Program-made: the position numbers and the translations under genes
From: CAVVMA01 sp963788205
GTDB lineage: Bacteria; Desulfobacterota; Binatia; Binatales; Binataceae
Length of the DNA: 64,000 nucleotides
Assembly (NCBI GenBank): GCA_963788205.1
Contig: CAWBGG010000009.1
Coordinates: forward strand, 682,001-746,000
Reading direction: 5' to 3'
In this document: piece after piece, positions 38,332 to 46,507 of the stretch
Layout: each line of letters begins with the position of its first letter
Numbering within the stretch: the stretch's first letter is position 1
Notes under the pieces: model-generated
The model's input: only the letters and a program-made list of their open reading frames with translations
Databases searched by the model: none
Told to the model about the DNA's origin: nothing

Positions 38332-38344
38332 GGAGACTTGGATA

Positions 38345-39091
38345 ATGCCAACGCCAATGCTGCCGAGGCTGGACGACAACGCAACCTTTACGTCGCCCGC
38401 TGCGGCGGGAGTCTGGGAGTTCCGTGGAAGCGGCGACCTCGCCAAACTAGCCCAATCTCTCAAGGTCGACGAACGACCTCGCGAAGGCACGGCTGTTTAC
38501 GCGATACCAAACGTGTGGGCGAGAGTGTTCCAATTTCAACAGGCTTTGGAATCGTGCGCCATCGCGATCCAGCAGCACGTCACGAATCGACCGTTACTTG
38601 CTCCAGCCGAAGAGGCACTCAGGGGCCTGCTCGCAGCCATTGCTCTCGCGGAAATAAAGCGCTTCCCGATCAGCTTTGAAGACGTCGCGCTGGACATCAA
38701 GCCCGATCACATGGTCGTGACCACGCTCCGGAGGTTGCTGCCAGACGACTTTCAGGCGGCCTTTCAGGTCATTCTGTTTGGTGACACGCCGATTGCTATC
38801 ACTTCTCCCCTTACTATCGTCTGTCCCAGTTTCGAAGCCGACACGCTCTCAAACGAAGACTGTCCCTGGTTCGACAATGCAACGCGCCGCTTCGGGGATC
38901 CCACGAAACACCTCTCGCGGGAAGACAGGCTAGCTTTAGCTGGGTGGCTCCGCGGCCAGCTTGCGCCAATCCCGCCAGAACTGAACTACCTATTTACCGT
39001 CCTCAACCGATTCGCTTTGGACCTTGCCCGAACCGAAAGTAGATTGTCATCCAGTGACAGAGAATTCAGACCTATTAAGAGGACACCATGA
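38345..39091 (+). CDS. Unknown protein linking tubulin-like and Hsp70-like genes (island gene 4)
   Basis: About 248 residues from the ATG at 38345, with GGGAG upstream; 13 bases separate it from the tubulin-like gene. I recognise no family. It is soluble, with a helical middle (EEALRGLLAAIALAEIKRF) and acidic C-terminal half (DRLALAGWLRGQLAPIPPEL). Its TGA stop overlaps an ATG as ATGA at 39088, the native start of the Hsp70-like gene, which indicates translational coupling. It may be an adaptor between the GTPase and ATPase; that is inference from position only. Confidence 0.65.
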   Translation: MPTPMLPRLDDNATFTSPAAAGVWEFRGSGDLAKLAQSLKVDERPREGTAVYAIPNVWARVFQFQQALESCAIAIQQHVTNRPLLAPAEEALRGLLAAIALAEIKRFPISFEDVALDIKPDHMVVTTLRRLLPDDFQAAFQVILFGDTPIAITSPLTIVCPSFEADTLSNEDCPWFDNATRRFGDPTKHLSREDRLALAGWLRGQLAPIPPELNYLFTVLNRFALDLARTESRLSSSDREFRPIKRTP

Positions 39092-39103
39092 CTAGACCAC
39101 TAG
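39088..39103 (+). pseudogene. Orphaned first codons of the Hsp70-like gene
   Basis: ATG ACT AGA CCA CTA G, preceded by AAGAGG, overlaps the upstream stop as ATGA. Joining 39103 to 40425 (removing the IS and one CTAG) gives MTRPLEQIPITG in frame with the 864-codon Hsp70-like frame. Confidence 0.8.
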
Positions 39104-40420
39104 CAGGCTGTTGAGGAAAGGGGTTGATTACTCAGTTTCGTAGTTCGTTAAGAGCGCAACGCTGGGATTACAGGTCTACCCGCGAGCCACTTTCATGCGC
39201 CGCGCGGCATGGAACAGTGGTGTGGATTGATGATTCATGCCGGAGCCCCACTGAGCTTGGCGATTCTGAGCAGGTTGTAGGCGGCGGCGACCAAGTAGGC
39301 GTGCATCTGGACGCGCTCGCGACCGCGATAGCGCGTGCGCCGCAGCCCGCCGATGGTCTTCATCCAGCCGAAGGTTTCCTCGACCCGCTTACGGATCCAT
39401 TGGCTGACAGCGTAGCCCCCATGGCGCACAGTACGAGCGTCGATGGCGGAGCCACCTGCGCGCGCCAGATTCTGCGCCACGTGCGGGGTGACCTTGAGCG
39501 CACGGCAGGACTCCACGAAATCGTGGGTATCGTAGCCCTTGTCGCCGCCCAGCGTGATCCTGCGGCGCCCGGGCAGACTCTCGCCGACCATTGCCAGCGC
39601 CGCGCGCCGCTCGGCACGTCCATCCGCCGGCTCCACCTGAAAGTCGATCAAGATGGTGTTGCGATTCTCCATCAGGGCGTGGGCCGAGTAACAAAGCTTG
39701 GCCTCCTTGCCCGCACCCTTCTTGGCCAGCTGCGCCTCGGGATCGGTCGTAGACTGGTGGGTCTGATTGGTGCGCCGCTCGCCGTGGAAGTTCACTGTCG
39801 GATTGCCCGGGTCAGCGGGGGGCTCAGTCGGGCCCGCATCCCTGCGCTTGAAGCTCTTGAGCGAGGCCCAGGCTTCGATCAGCGTGCCATCCACCGTAAA
39901 GTGCTCGTCGCTGGTTAGCTTCAGCGCACGGGCCGCCGCCACTACGGTGCGGAAAAACTCGCCTGCCAGGTCGTGCTCAAGCAACCGCGCCCGATTGCGG
40001 CTGAAGCTGGAGTGGTCGAAGCCCGCCTCGTCCCAGTTCATATCCAGGAACCAGCGGAACAACAGGTTATACTCCAACTGCTCGCACAACAGCCGCTCGC
40101 TGCGCACGCTGTACAGCGCCATCAACAGCGAGGCTTTCAACAACCGCTCCGGCGGGATCGAGGGCCGGCCCACTTCACTGTACATCTGCTCCAACCGCGC
40201 CGAGAGTTCTTTGAGCGCCACCTCCGCCAGCCCCTTGATCAACCTGATCGGATGGTTGCTTGGTACCCGCTGCTCAGGGTTAACCAGGGTCAGCATCGTG
40301 GTCTGGGGCCGATCGTAGCCGCGCATCTTCCGCTTCCTCCTCTACCCAACTGGCCTCCTTCCACTATATAGATGCAAACCCATCTGTCGATCCTATCGAA
40401 AGGGGTTTCTCAACAGCCTG
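39104..40420 (-). mobile_element. IS5-family-like insertion sequence B, copy 2 (1317 bp, inverted)
   Basis: Same ends and length as the element at 16042-17358 but in opposite orientation. CTAG duplications are at 39100-39103 and 40421-40424. It separates the Hsp70-like gene from its start codon. Confidence 0.9.
39235..40326 (-). CDS. IS5-family-like DDE transposase (IS B, copy 2)
   Basis: 363 residues with the same translation as the transposase at 16136-17227, including intact HFTVDGTLIEAW, GGDKGYDT and EETFGWMKT catalytic motifs. Transcription of this element runs against the island operon, so it should depress the genes downstream as well as removing the Hsp70-like start. Confidence 0.92.
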   Translation of the reverse strand: MRGYDRPQTTMLTLVNPEQRVPSNHPIRLIKGLAEVALKELSARLEQMYSEVGRPSIPPERLLKASLLMALYSVRSERLLCEQLEYNLLFRWFLDMNWDEAGFDHSSFSRNRARLLEHDLAGEFFRTVVAAARALKLTSDEHFTVDGTLIEAWASLKSFKRRDAGPTEPPADPGNPTVNFHGERRTNQTHQSTTDPEAQLAKKGAGKEAKLCYSAHALMENRNTILIDFQVEPADGRAERRAALAMVGESLPGRRRITLGGDKGYDTHDFVESCRALKVTPHVAQNLARAGGSAIDARTVRHGGYAVSQWIRKRVEETFGWMKTIGGLRRTRYRGRERVQMHAYLVAAAYNLLRIAKLSGAPA

Positions 40421-40477
40421 CTAGAGCAGATTCCCATAACCGGACCAATTCCATCCGCACAGTCCTCTGGAAGGTCT

Positions 40478-43072
40478 ATGCTCTGCCTAGAGCAACTTCG
40501 TGACTCGCCTCCCCCGAACCTGAAGTCCCTCGTGATACTCGACGCGAGACTCGCGGAGCGACTGGGCCTTAAAGAGAGCGAGATCCGCGTCTTCGGAAAC
40601 CACACTTTGGCGGACCTCTCTGCAGATCTAGCGAGGTTGTTGGCCGATCCAGGCCGGCTCAATCGCGAGCGGACTTCCCTTGGGCGAATTATATTTACAG
40701 ACCCTTTCGAGTGGTGCTTAGCCGAAGACTTGTTCACAGAGAAACTGGCGCTGGTTCCCCAGGGCAACGCTTTTCCGGGCGCACAGACCATTCCCGGCGA
40801 GAAGGAGGTAGCAACGGCATGTAAGGGCACGCCAATATTGCCGCTTAGGCGCAGGCTTTTGAGCTATCTTCACGGGCGTTATCTCACGGACCCGGACCCT
40901 GCCCATTGCCGCCTGTGGTATGTTGTCAAGGACCACGGAGTCGAGGTGCATTTGATTTTGCCTCTCACCGGAGATCCAGGAGCGCCACGATCTCTGCATG
41001 TACAACGTTTCTATAGCACTGAGCAATTGACCAAGCTCGATGTATTGCCGGTTTTGGAAGTGTGGCCAAATTTTCGAAGCCCCGATTGGAGCTGCTACTA
41101 CACGTTCTGGGATGGCAGCGGCGGAGGGGCGATGTTTCGAGCGGTGCCGATTCCAGAGGCAAAGGTTTCGGCCGGGCAGCCTCCGCCAGGGTCGGCCCCG
41201 TTAGCGCAGGGTCCGGCACAGCTCGCACCTGCTTGGAATTTCCAGGGGTCGTCGAACTTTGCTGAGGGATCCGCGCGCGAGGTGTGGCATCTCGATACCG
41301 CCCCCGAGTTCTTTGCGTGCTCGCAAGGCGACAGGGAACTGGGAGTTCTAGTCGTAAGATACGATCGCGAGATCGGGCAGATCGGAAGCGCTGGAGTCCG
41401 GATCGGCGTAGATTTTGGCACCACGAATACGCACGTCTATCTCCATCTGGACAACGAACCGAGCGAGCGACCGCTGACCCTGAAAGTCGCCTCGCACCGG
41501 ATTACCGAGGCGCCCGAGGGCGTGCGGAGCGGTAAGTTATATGGATATTTCCTGCCTACCATGGAGAGCGCTGCTGGCGCGAAGGAGCGTAGCGCGGAAG
41601 AAGCGCCTTTTCTGAGTTTCCTCAGAAAAAGACCGGAATGTCCCGACGACCTTGACCATAGAGGCAATCCGAGAGCAATACCTATCGAGCACGCTCACAT
41701 ATTCTTCTTCAATGAACGCTACGGCCTTCGGGAACTGCTGAAACTTCTGAACGAGAACGTCTATAGCGATCTGAAATGGAGTGACAAGAATCGCCACCTG
41801 ATCGAGCTGTACCTCCGCCAGCTTTGTCTTCATGCCACCGCCGAGGCATTTTGCGATGGTGCTGGCGAAGTGGCTTGGAGATATTCCTATCCGCTTGCCT
41901 TCAGCGCGGTGATGACCATGGGTCTTCATGGTATCTGGCAGCGACTTGGGCCTTTCGTGCAATCCGCCTGTCCGAAGCTGCAATGCGCCGCGTCCATGTC
42001 AACGTCAGAGAGTGCGGCTACCGCCCACTACTTCCGCGAGTTCCAGCAAGCCTTGGTCCCGGGCGGAGCCGTTGTCATAGACATCGGGGGGGGGACTTCG
42101 GACCTGTCGGTCTGGCAATACGACCAGCCAGCGACGAACGGGCCAGCTCAGAACGACAGGCCCAAATGGCAAACGTCGGTGCGTCTGGCGGGCCGGGAAC
42201 TGCTTCTGCGGCCGTTTTTCGAATTGCGTGGCAAGTTGGACTCGACTCTGGACGCGGAGGACAGGATCTATTTGCCGGAACCAAAACCTGGAACGCGGCC
42301 GGAGAGATTCTATGCCCGGTTGGACGCTCTGCTTCGTACGCGGGGCGAGAAGCTCCGGACAGCCGTTGCCAATCACAATGCTGCCAAAGATCTTGTTCGC
42401 CTTCTAGGATTCGGCATTTGCGGATTGTTCTACTATGCGGGCCAGACGCTTTGTTATCTTGTGGAGCGCGGAGAATATGACAAGCAGCGCCGTCCCGAAA
42501 TCCTCGTCGGCGGCAACGGATCAAAACTGCTCGATTGGCTGTATGCGGGGCACTATGGAGGGAAAAGTCAAGTCAACGGGCTGCTGAGCGATATGATTGT
42601 CAAGAGCGCCAAGCTTGGAAATGGCACGAACTTCGTCAGGATCATACGTAGCCAGATGCCCAAGGCCGAGACCGCGATGGCTCTGGTCACTGACAACATC
42701 ACGCTAACATTGGGGCAGGTGCCTGCCCCGCAGGGCGTAGTCGTGGCGGGTGAAATATTCAGCATAAGAAATCCCGCGGCCGGGGAGGACCCGAAGCTGG
42801 TGACGAGAAACCAACTCGCCAAAGGGCGCGTGGGTTTTGAGACCCCACAGATTCTCAAGGAGTTCGTGTCTTCATATAACGACTCGCTGGCCAACCGGAA
42901 CATACCCGCGTCTCCAGTCGAAGTGACTGACTGGGCAGCGATTGCCGACAATATTCGCAGCTGGCTTGCCGCACAAGGACATCTCGGAGCCGATGAGATC
43001 GGCGTTGAGCCCCTATTCGTAATTGGCCTCCGCGTCCTCCTTGACCAGCTTTGCGGCAAACTTGGTTCCTGA
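40478..43072 (+). CDS. Hsp70/actin-fold ATPase with long N-terminal extension (island gene 5, 5' end cut by IS)
   Basis: 864 residues from the ATG at 40478; with its native start at 39088 it was 887. The first ~305 residues are an unrecognised domain. Then come Hsp70-type ATPase motifs: RIGVDFGTTNTHVYLHLD (phosphate 1, near 307-324), GGAVVIDIGGGTSDLSVW (phosphate 2, near 530-547) and a late EILVGGNGSKLLDWL (adenosine-type). No classical substrate-binding domain follows, so it is a divergent Hsp70-like or actin-like ATPase rather than DnaK. Without the IS it would be coupled to island gene 4. Residual translation from 40478 lacks a good ribosome site, so expression is probably reduced. Confidence 0.85.
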   Translation: MLCLEQLRDSPPPNLKSLVILDARLAERLGLKESEIRVFGNHTLADLSADLARLLADPGRLNRERTSLGRIIFTDPFEWCLAEDLFTEKLALVPQGNAFPGAQTIPGEKEVATACKGTPILPLRRRLLSYLHGRYLTDPDPAHCRLWYVVKDHGVEVHLILPLTGDPGAPRSLHVQRFYSTEQLTKLDVLPVLEVWPNFRSPDWSCYYTFWDGSGGGAMFRAVPIPEAKVSAGQPPPGSAPLAQGPAQLAPAWNFQGSSNFAEGSAREVWHLDTAPEFFACSQGDRELGVLVVRYDREIGQIGSAGVRIGVDFGTTNTHVYLHLDNEPSERPLTLKVASHRITEAPEGVRSGKLYGYFLPTMESAAGAKERSAEEAPFLSFLRKRPECPDDLDHRGNPRAIPIEHAHIFFFNERYGLRELLKLLNENVYSDLKWSDKNRHLIELYLRQLCLHATAEAFCDGAGEVAWRYSYPLAFSAVMTMGLHGIWQRLGPFVQSACPKLQCAASMSTSESAATAHYFREFQQALVPGGAVVIDIGGGTSDLSVWQYDQPATNGPAQNDRPKWQTSVRLAGRELLLRPFFELRGKLDSTLDAEDRIYLPEPKPGTRPERFYARLDALLRTRGEKLRTAVANHNAAKDLVRLLGFGICGLFYYAGQTLCYLVERGEYDKQRRPEILVGGNGSKLLDWLYAGHYGGKSQVNGLLSDMIVKSAKLGNGTNFVRIIRSQMPKAETAMALVTDNITLTLGQVPAPQGVVVAGEIFSIRNPAAGEDPKLVTRNQLAKGRVGFETPQILKEFVSSYNDSLANRNIPASPVEVTDWAAIADNIRSWLAAQGHLGADEIGVEPLFVIGLRVLLDQLCGKLGS

Positions 43073-43085
43073 GCCGATCGTCGCC

Positions 43086-43913
43086 GTGCAAGATTACTTA
43101 CCAGCAACCCTATTCTTCGGATTGGCGGGCTTAAGTCTCGGCTTCGTGCTTGGGGCTGCGCTCGGGGCTGCGCTCGGCTTCGCAATTGGCCTGAGGTTTG
43201 AGTGGAATGCACTGACACTCAGACGTCCAAAGCCTGCTCGTACTGGAGAACCTCTCAAGCCGATGGAGCAAGGGAAAGAAGGTACTGAGCCAGGACCAAC
43301 AGCACCGCTTGGCGATGCAGCCCCTTCGCGCGCCGGAACACCGTCGCGCACGGAATCGTCTCCCGGGAAAGAGGCACGTCGGCGGAACGAAACCCAGGCC
43401 TCGGGCCTTTCTCAAGCAGAAGAATTAGCAAAAGACCTCGGGGCTAGCGATGCGCCACGCTTGTTAAAGTTCAATCTGAAGCCGTTAGCGGCTCTCCCTA
43501 TACCGAGAAAGGAATGCGAACCCTATCAGGAGATCTGCGAACTCTACAACTCCGACAAGGCCGCTTTTCAGGATCAATACGGATCCAATTATTTCAGCGT
43601 CGCTAATGTCGATGATCTTCGCCGCGATCTCTTGGCGACGCCCAAATTTCAGACCATGGACAACGGCATTTATATGATCGTGCGGACCGGCTCATCCAAC
43701 TTTGCCGTGCCGCGACCTGGAATCGCCTTTTCGCGGGAGTATCACGACTTTGGCGCGATGGGCAAGGTCTTTGACTGTAAAGGCTATAACCCCGAAATGC
43801 GCTACAAAAGTATAAGTCTCATCAAGCCGGCTAGCTTCCAAATGACCGGGGACTCCTGGCAGCTAACCGACCGTGGCGCGATAGAATTGGGGAACGGCGA
43901 GCCCGACGAATGA
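43086..43913 (+). CDS. Membrane-anchored protein with disordered linker (island gene 6)
   Basis: About 275 residues from a GTG at 43086; the frame is open further upstream with TTG codons inside the end of the Hsp70-like gene, so the start is uncertain. A single glycine-rich membrane helix (LSLGFVLGAALGAALGFAIG) is followed by about 90 residues of Pro/Ser/Glu-rich low complexity, then a C-terminal globular domain of about 130 residues (DKAAFQDQYGSNYFSVANVD, DNGIYMIVRTGSSNFAVPRP). No family is recognised. The topology suggests a tether with the C-terminal domain away from the membrane. Confidence 0.6.
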   Translation: MQDYLPATLFFGLAGLSLGFVLGAALGAALGFAIGLRFEWNALTLRRPKPARTGEPLKPMEQGKEGTEPGPTAPLGDAAPSRAGTPSRTESSPGKEARRRNETQASGLSQAEELAKDLGASDAPRLLKFNLKPLAALPIPRKECEPYQEICELYNSDKAAFQDQYGSNYFSVANVDDLRRDLLATPKFQTMDNGIYMIVRTGSSNFAVPRPGIAFSREYHDFGAMGKVFDCKGYNPEMRYKSISLIKPASFQMTGDSWQLTDRGAIELGNGEPDE

Positions 43914-43926
43914 TCGACTGCGGGGT

Positions 43927-45147
43927 ATGAAAAAATGCCGACACTGCGGCAGAGCTTACGAGGACGCCCACAAGTATTGCGATATTTGTGGTCAAGTTCT
44001 GGTCAGCGATGAGCCGCCAGCGACAAGTGAGTGGGGCACCGGAATCCACCAGGCACCATCCGTCCAGGGTCGCGCGGTCCGGTGTGGTCGATGCGGAGCC
44101 GCGCTTGATCGTGCAGATGAGCGGTGCGGCTTTTGTGGGTTTGAGGAAAGCCCGAACGCAGCCGACAGGAACAGCGCCGAGCCTTCGCCACCGACCGCGT
44201 CCCTTCCTTCCAAGTGGCCGAGGGTTGACGTGCGCTGGTTTACGCTACCGGCTGTGGTAGTTCTGATCATTTTCTCAGCTTACATTTTCAGGCAAGATCG
44301 ACGCGGCTCCGCGCCACAGGCGACTTCGATTCCTTCGGCTGCTTCTCCGACGCGTGCCGGGGCCACACCGGAGCTGACCCCGGCAGTTGCTCTCCAGTCC
44401 CAGACCGAAGCCTCTGCCACAGCAAAAGCTACTGCGACGACAGTGCCTCAGCTGACCCCGGCAGTTGCTCTCCAGCTCCGGACCGAAACCTCTCCTACGG
44501 CAAAGGCTATGGCGACGAAAGTGCCTCTGCGCTCCCTTAGCTCGCGGGTTAGGAAAGCCCTCCGATACGCAGGCTTTGAGGATCTGGGAGTTGTAGTGAC
44601 TCTTGATTGTATCGTGACGCTTTCGGGCCGAGTCCGCGATGAAAGCGCCAAACAAACGGCAAAAGAGGTCGCCGAGGACGTGCCTGGAGTGTGCCAAGCA
44701 TTCAACGACAAACTCGTCAGCGACGCCGCTGACCTTTTATCACGGGTGACCGTTGCACTGCGCAAGCATCACGTGTTCAAGCGGGTCGATATCGGTCTCC
44801 AAGGCTGTAGCGTGACTCTTTTCGGTGCGGTTTACGACGATGAGATCAAGGAGCGCGCGCGTCAAACAGTGGGTTCGGTCAACGGCGTGTGTGGAGTAAC
44901 CAATCAACTAACGACCGACACTGCGGAACAGCACGAGCTAGAAAGCCGGCTCATTCAATCTTTACAGGAGGCCGGACTGAAGACAGTAACGGCAAAGGTG
45001 GTCGGTCGCGACTGCTACCTCCACGGAACGGTGGACAGCGAAGAACAGAAGCAAATGGCGGTGGGCATCGCAGAACACCTCGGGCTAAGCTGCCCGTGGG
45101 ATCAGAACTTCATACGAGTTGTGCCTCGTAGCTTCTTCAGATTTTGA
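43927..45147 (+). CDS. Zinc-ribbon / TM / triple-BON protein (island gene 7)
   Basis: 406 residues. Two zinc ribbons at the N-terminus (CRHCGRAYEDAHKYCDICG and CGRCGAALDRADERCGFCG) are followed by a linker and a membrane helix (LPAVVVLIIFSAYIF), then two 26-residue tandem repeats each starting LTPAVALQ. Three BON-like domains end the protein: SRVRKALRYAGFEDLGVVV, SRVTVALRKHHVFKRVDIGL and SRLIQSLQEAGLKTVTAKVV, each followed by a GxVxDE-type turn. BON domains bind membranes or phospholipids. The ribbons should be cytoplasmic and the BON part extracytoplasmic, so the protein spans the membrane. Confidence 0.75.
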   Translation: MKKCRHCGRAYEDAHKYCDICGQVLVSDEPPATSEWGTGIHQAPSVQGRAVRCGRCGAALDRADERCGFCGFEESPNAADRNSAEPSPPTASLPSKWPRVDVRWFTLPAVVVLIIFSAYIFRQDRRGSAPQATSIPSAASPTRAGATPELTPAVALQSQTEASATAKATATTVPQLTPAVALQLRTETSPTAKAMATKVPLRSLSSRVRKALRYAGFEDLGVVVTLDCIVTLSGRVRDESAKQTAKEVAEDVPGVCQAFNDKLVSDAADLLSRVTVALRKHHVFKRVDIGLQGCSVTLFGAVYDDEIKERARQTVGSVNGVCGVTNQLTTDTAEQHELESRLIQSLQEAGLKTVTAKVVGRDCYLHGTVDSEEQKQMAVGIAEHLGLSCPWDQNFIRVVPRSFFRF

Positions 45148-45161
45148 AGGGGGCTGTCACG

Positions 45162-45290
45162 ATGAGCAGGGTGTCTCTCGTTTTGCTTGTTGGGAACTTG
45201 GATCCGACACTGGAGCGCGCCGCACCACAGCGGCCACCACCTATTAAGCCGGCTCAGCGCTGCGCGCAAGGGCAAAGTCTCGTTAGATTC
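45162..45290 (+). pseudogene. Truncated gene start at the island's right edge
   Basis: An ATG at 45162 with AAGGGGG upstream opens a frame reading MSRVSLVLLVGNLDP, which runs into the antisense strand of the repeated protease fragment from about 45290. It looks like the beginning of an eighth operon gene cut off at the island boundary, but it is too short to identify. Confidence 0.3.
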
Positions 45291-45665
45291 CCGGCCGGCG
45301 CGGTTGCGGCAGGCTGTTGTGCGGGTGCGGCTGATGGGGGCTGCTCCGGTTGGGCGGGTGAAGTGACGATCTGCCAATCGCCGTCGTCGCCGCTGCGGGC
45401 CGCGGCCGGAAATAGGGTGCCCGCGATAATGGCGCAGAGCGCCATCGCCGCCAGACCTCGCGGCATCTCCCGTCCGATCATAAGACGGAGTGTACATAGC
45501 GTAGGAAAAGGAAGCTATCAGGCAGGTCGCGAGCGGTCTCAGGGTGCGGTGGCGCTCGGAGCCGACACCGCATGCACCTGCGTCGCAGGCTGCGACGGCA
45601 TCGTCCACGCGGCGCCGATCTGACGCATCACGATTCGGTCGGCGTCGGGACCCGCCGCAGCGATC
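45290..45665 (-). repeat. Right ~375 bp direct repeat flanking the tubulin/Hsp70 island
   Basis: Counterpart of 34110-34485. It carries a fragment of the protease gene start (45290-45481, reading MIGREMPRGLAAMALCAI), the spacer and the intact 3' end of the MBL-fold hydrolase gene. The protease fragment has no zinc-binding region and is a pseudogene. Confidence 0.75.
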
Positions 45666-46507
45666 AGGCGTTGCAGCGGCTCCTCCATCGGCTCGCGCGA
45701 AAGTCTGAAGGTGCCCCAATGAATCGGGACCAGGTAGCGCGCGCCGGTCTGCTGGAACATCGACCACACCTGCTCGGGATTGGCGTGGGCGCGTATCCAG
45801 GGGTCATAGGCGCCGATCGAGAACGCTGCGACTTGGGGCGGATTGTCGCGGATTGCGGCGAACAGGCCGGTGTTGGCGCTGTCGCATGCGAGCAGCATCC
45901 GATGGCCGTCCTTTTCGAGTACGTAGCTGTTGAAGCCGTAGTCGGCGCCCCAGGGCCAGCGGCGTCCCCAGTGATTCGCGCCCATCGCGGTGATCGTGAG
46001 CCCGTCGATTTCGGTGTGCTCGCCCCATTTGAGCTCGCGCACATCGGTGAAACCGAGCGGCGCGATCAGCCCGGAGCAGCGATCGCACGCGACTACGACG
46101 GCGCGCTTCGGCAGCGTCTTGAGCGACGGAAGGTCGAGATGATCCATGTGCGCGTGCGTGATCAGGATCACATCGAGCGACTGCAGCTCGGCGGGTGAGA
46201 GCGGCGGCGCGGTGTGGCGCTCGGGACCGATCGTGAACAGCGGGCCGATCGCAAGGCCGACATGCTCGAACAGCGACGGGTCGCTGATCACGCGCACGCC
46301 GAAATAATTCATCAACAGGGTCGCATGTCCCAGGTTCGCGAGCGTGAGACTGTCGCCGCGCCAGCTCGAAGGATCGAGCCGCGTCGCATTCGCGCTTCCA
46401 TCAGCGTTCTGTGCCAGGGCTTTCACCGATCCCATCAAGACCGTCCCGAGCATCGCGACTGCGATCGGGCGGGTCAGGCTTGCGCGCCGCCGGCCGAGGC
46501 GAGTCAC
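45539..46507 (-). CDS. Exported MBL-fold metal-dependent hydrolase (UlaG/NAPE-PLD-like)
   Basis: About 322 residues from a GTG at 46507 that overlaps the upstream stop as GTGA. An N-terminal signal segment (PIAVAMLGTVLMGSVKALAQ) precedes a metallo-beta-lactamase fold: LANLGHATLLMNYFGVRVIS, ITHAHMDHLDLPSLKTL (HxHxDH), GANHWGRRWP, MLLACDSANTGLF and LVPIHWGTFRLS. This arrangement matches the NAPE-PLD/UlaG-like lipid or lactone hydrolases. In the ancestral order its stop lay about 55 bp before the metalloprotease start; the island now separates them. Confidence 0.88.
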   Translation of the reverse strand: MTRLGRRRASLTRPIAVAMLGTVLMGSVKALAQNADGSANATRLDPSSWRGDSLTLANLGHATLLMNYFGVRVISDPSLFEHVGLAIGPLFTIGPERHTAPPLSPAELQSLDVILITHAHMDHLDLPSLKTLPKRAVVVACDRCSGLIAPLGFTDVRELKWGEHTEIDGLTITAMGANHWGRRWPWGADYGFNSYVLEKDGHRMLLACDSANTGLFAAIRDNPPQVAAFSIGAYDPWIRAHANPEQVWSMFQQTGARYLVPIHWGTFRLSREPMEEPLQRLIAAAGPDADRIVMRQIGAAWTMPSQPATQVHAVSAPSATAP

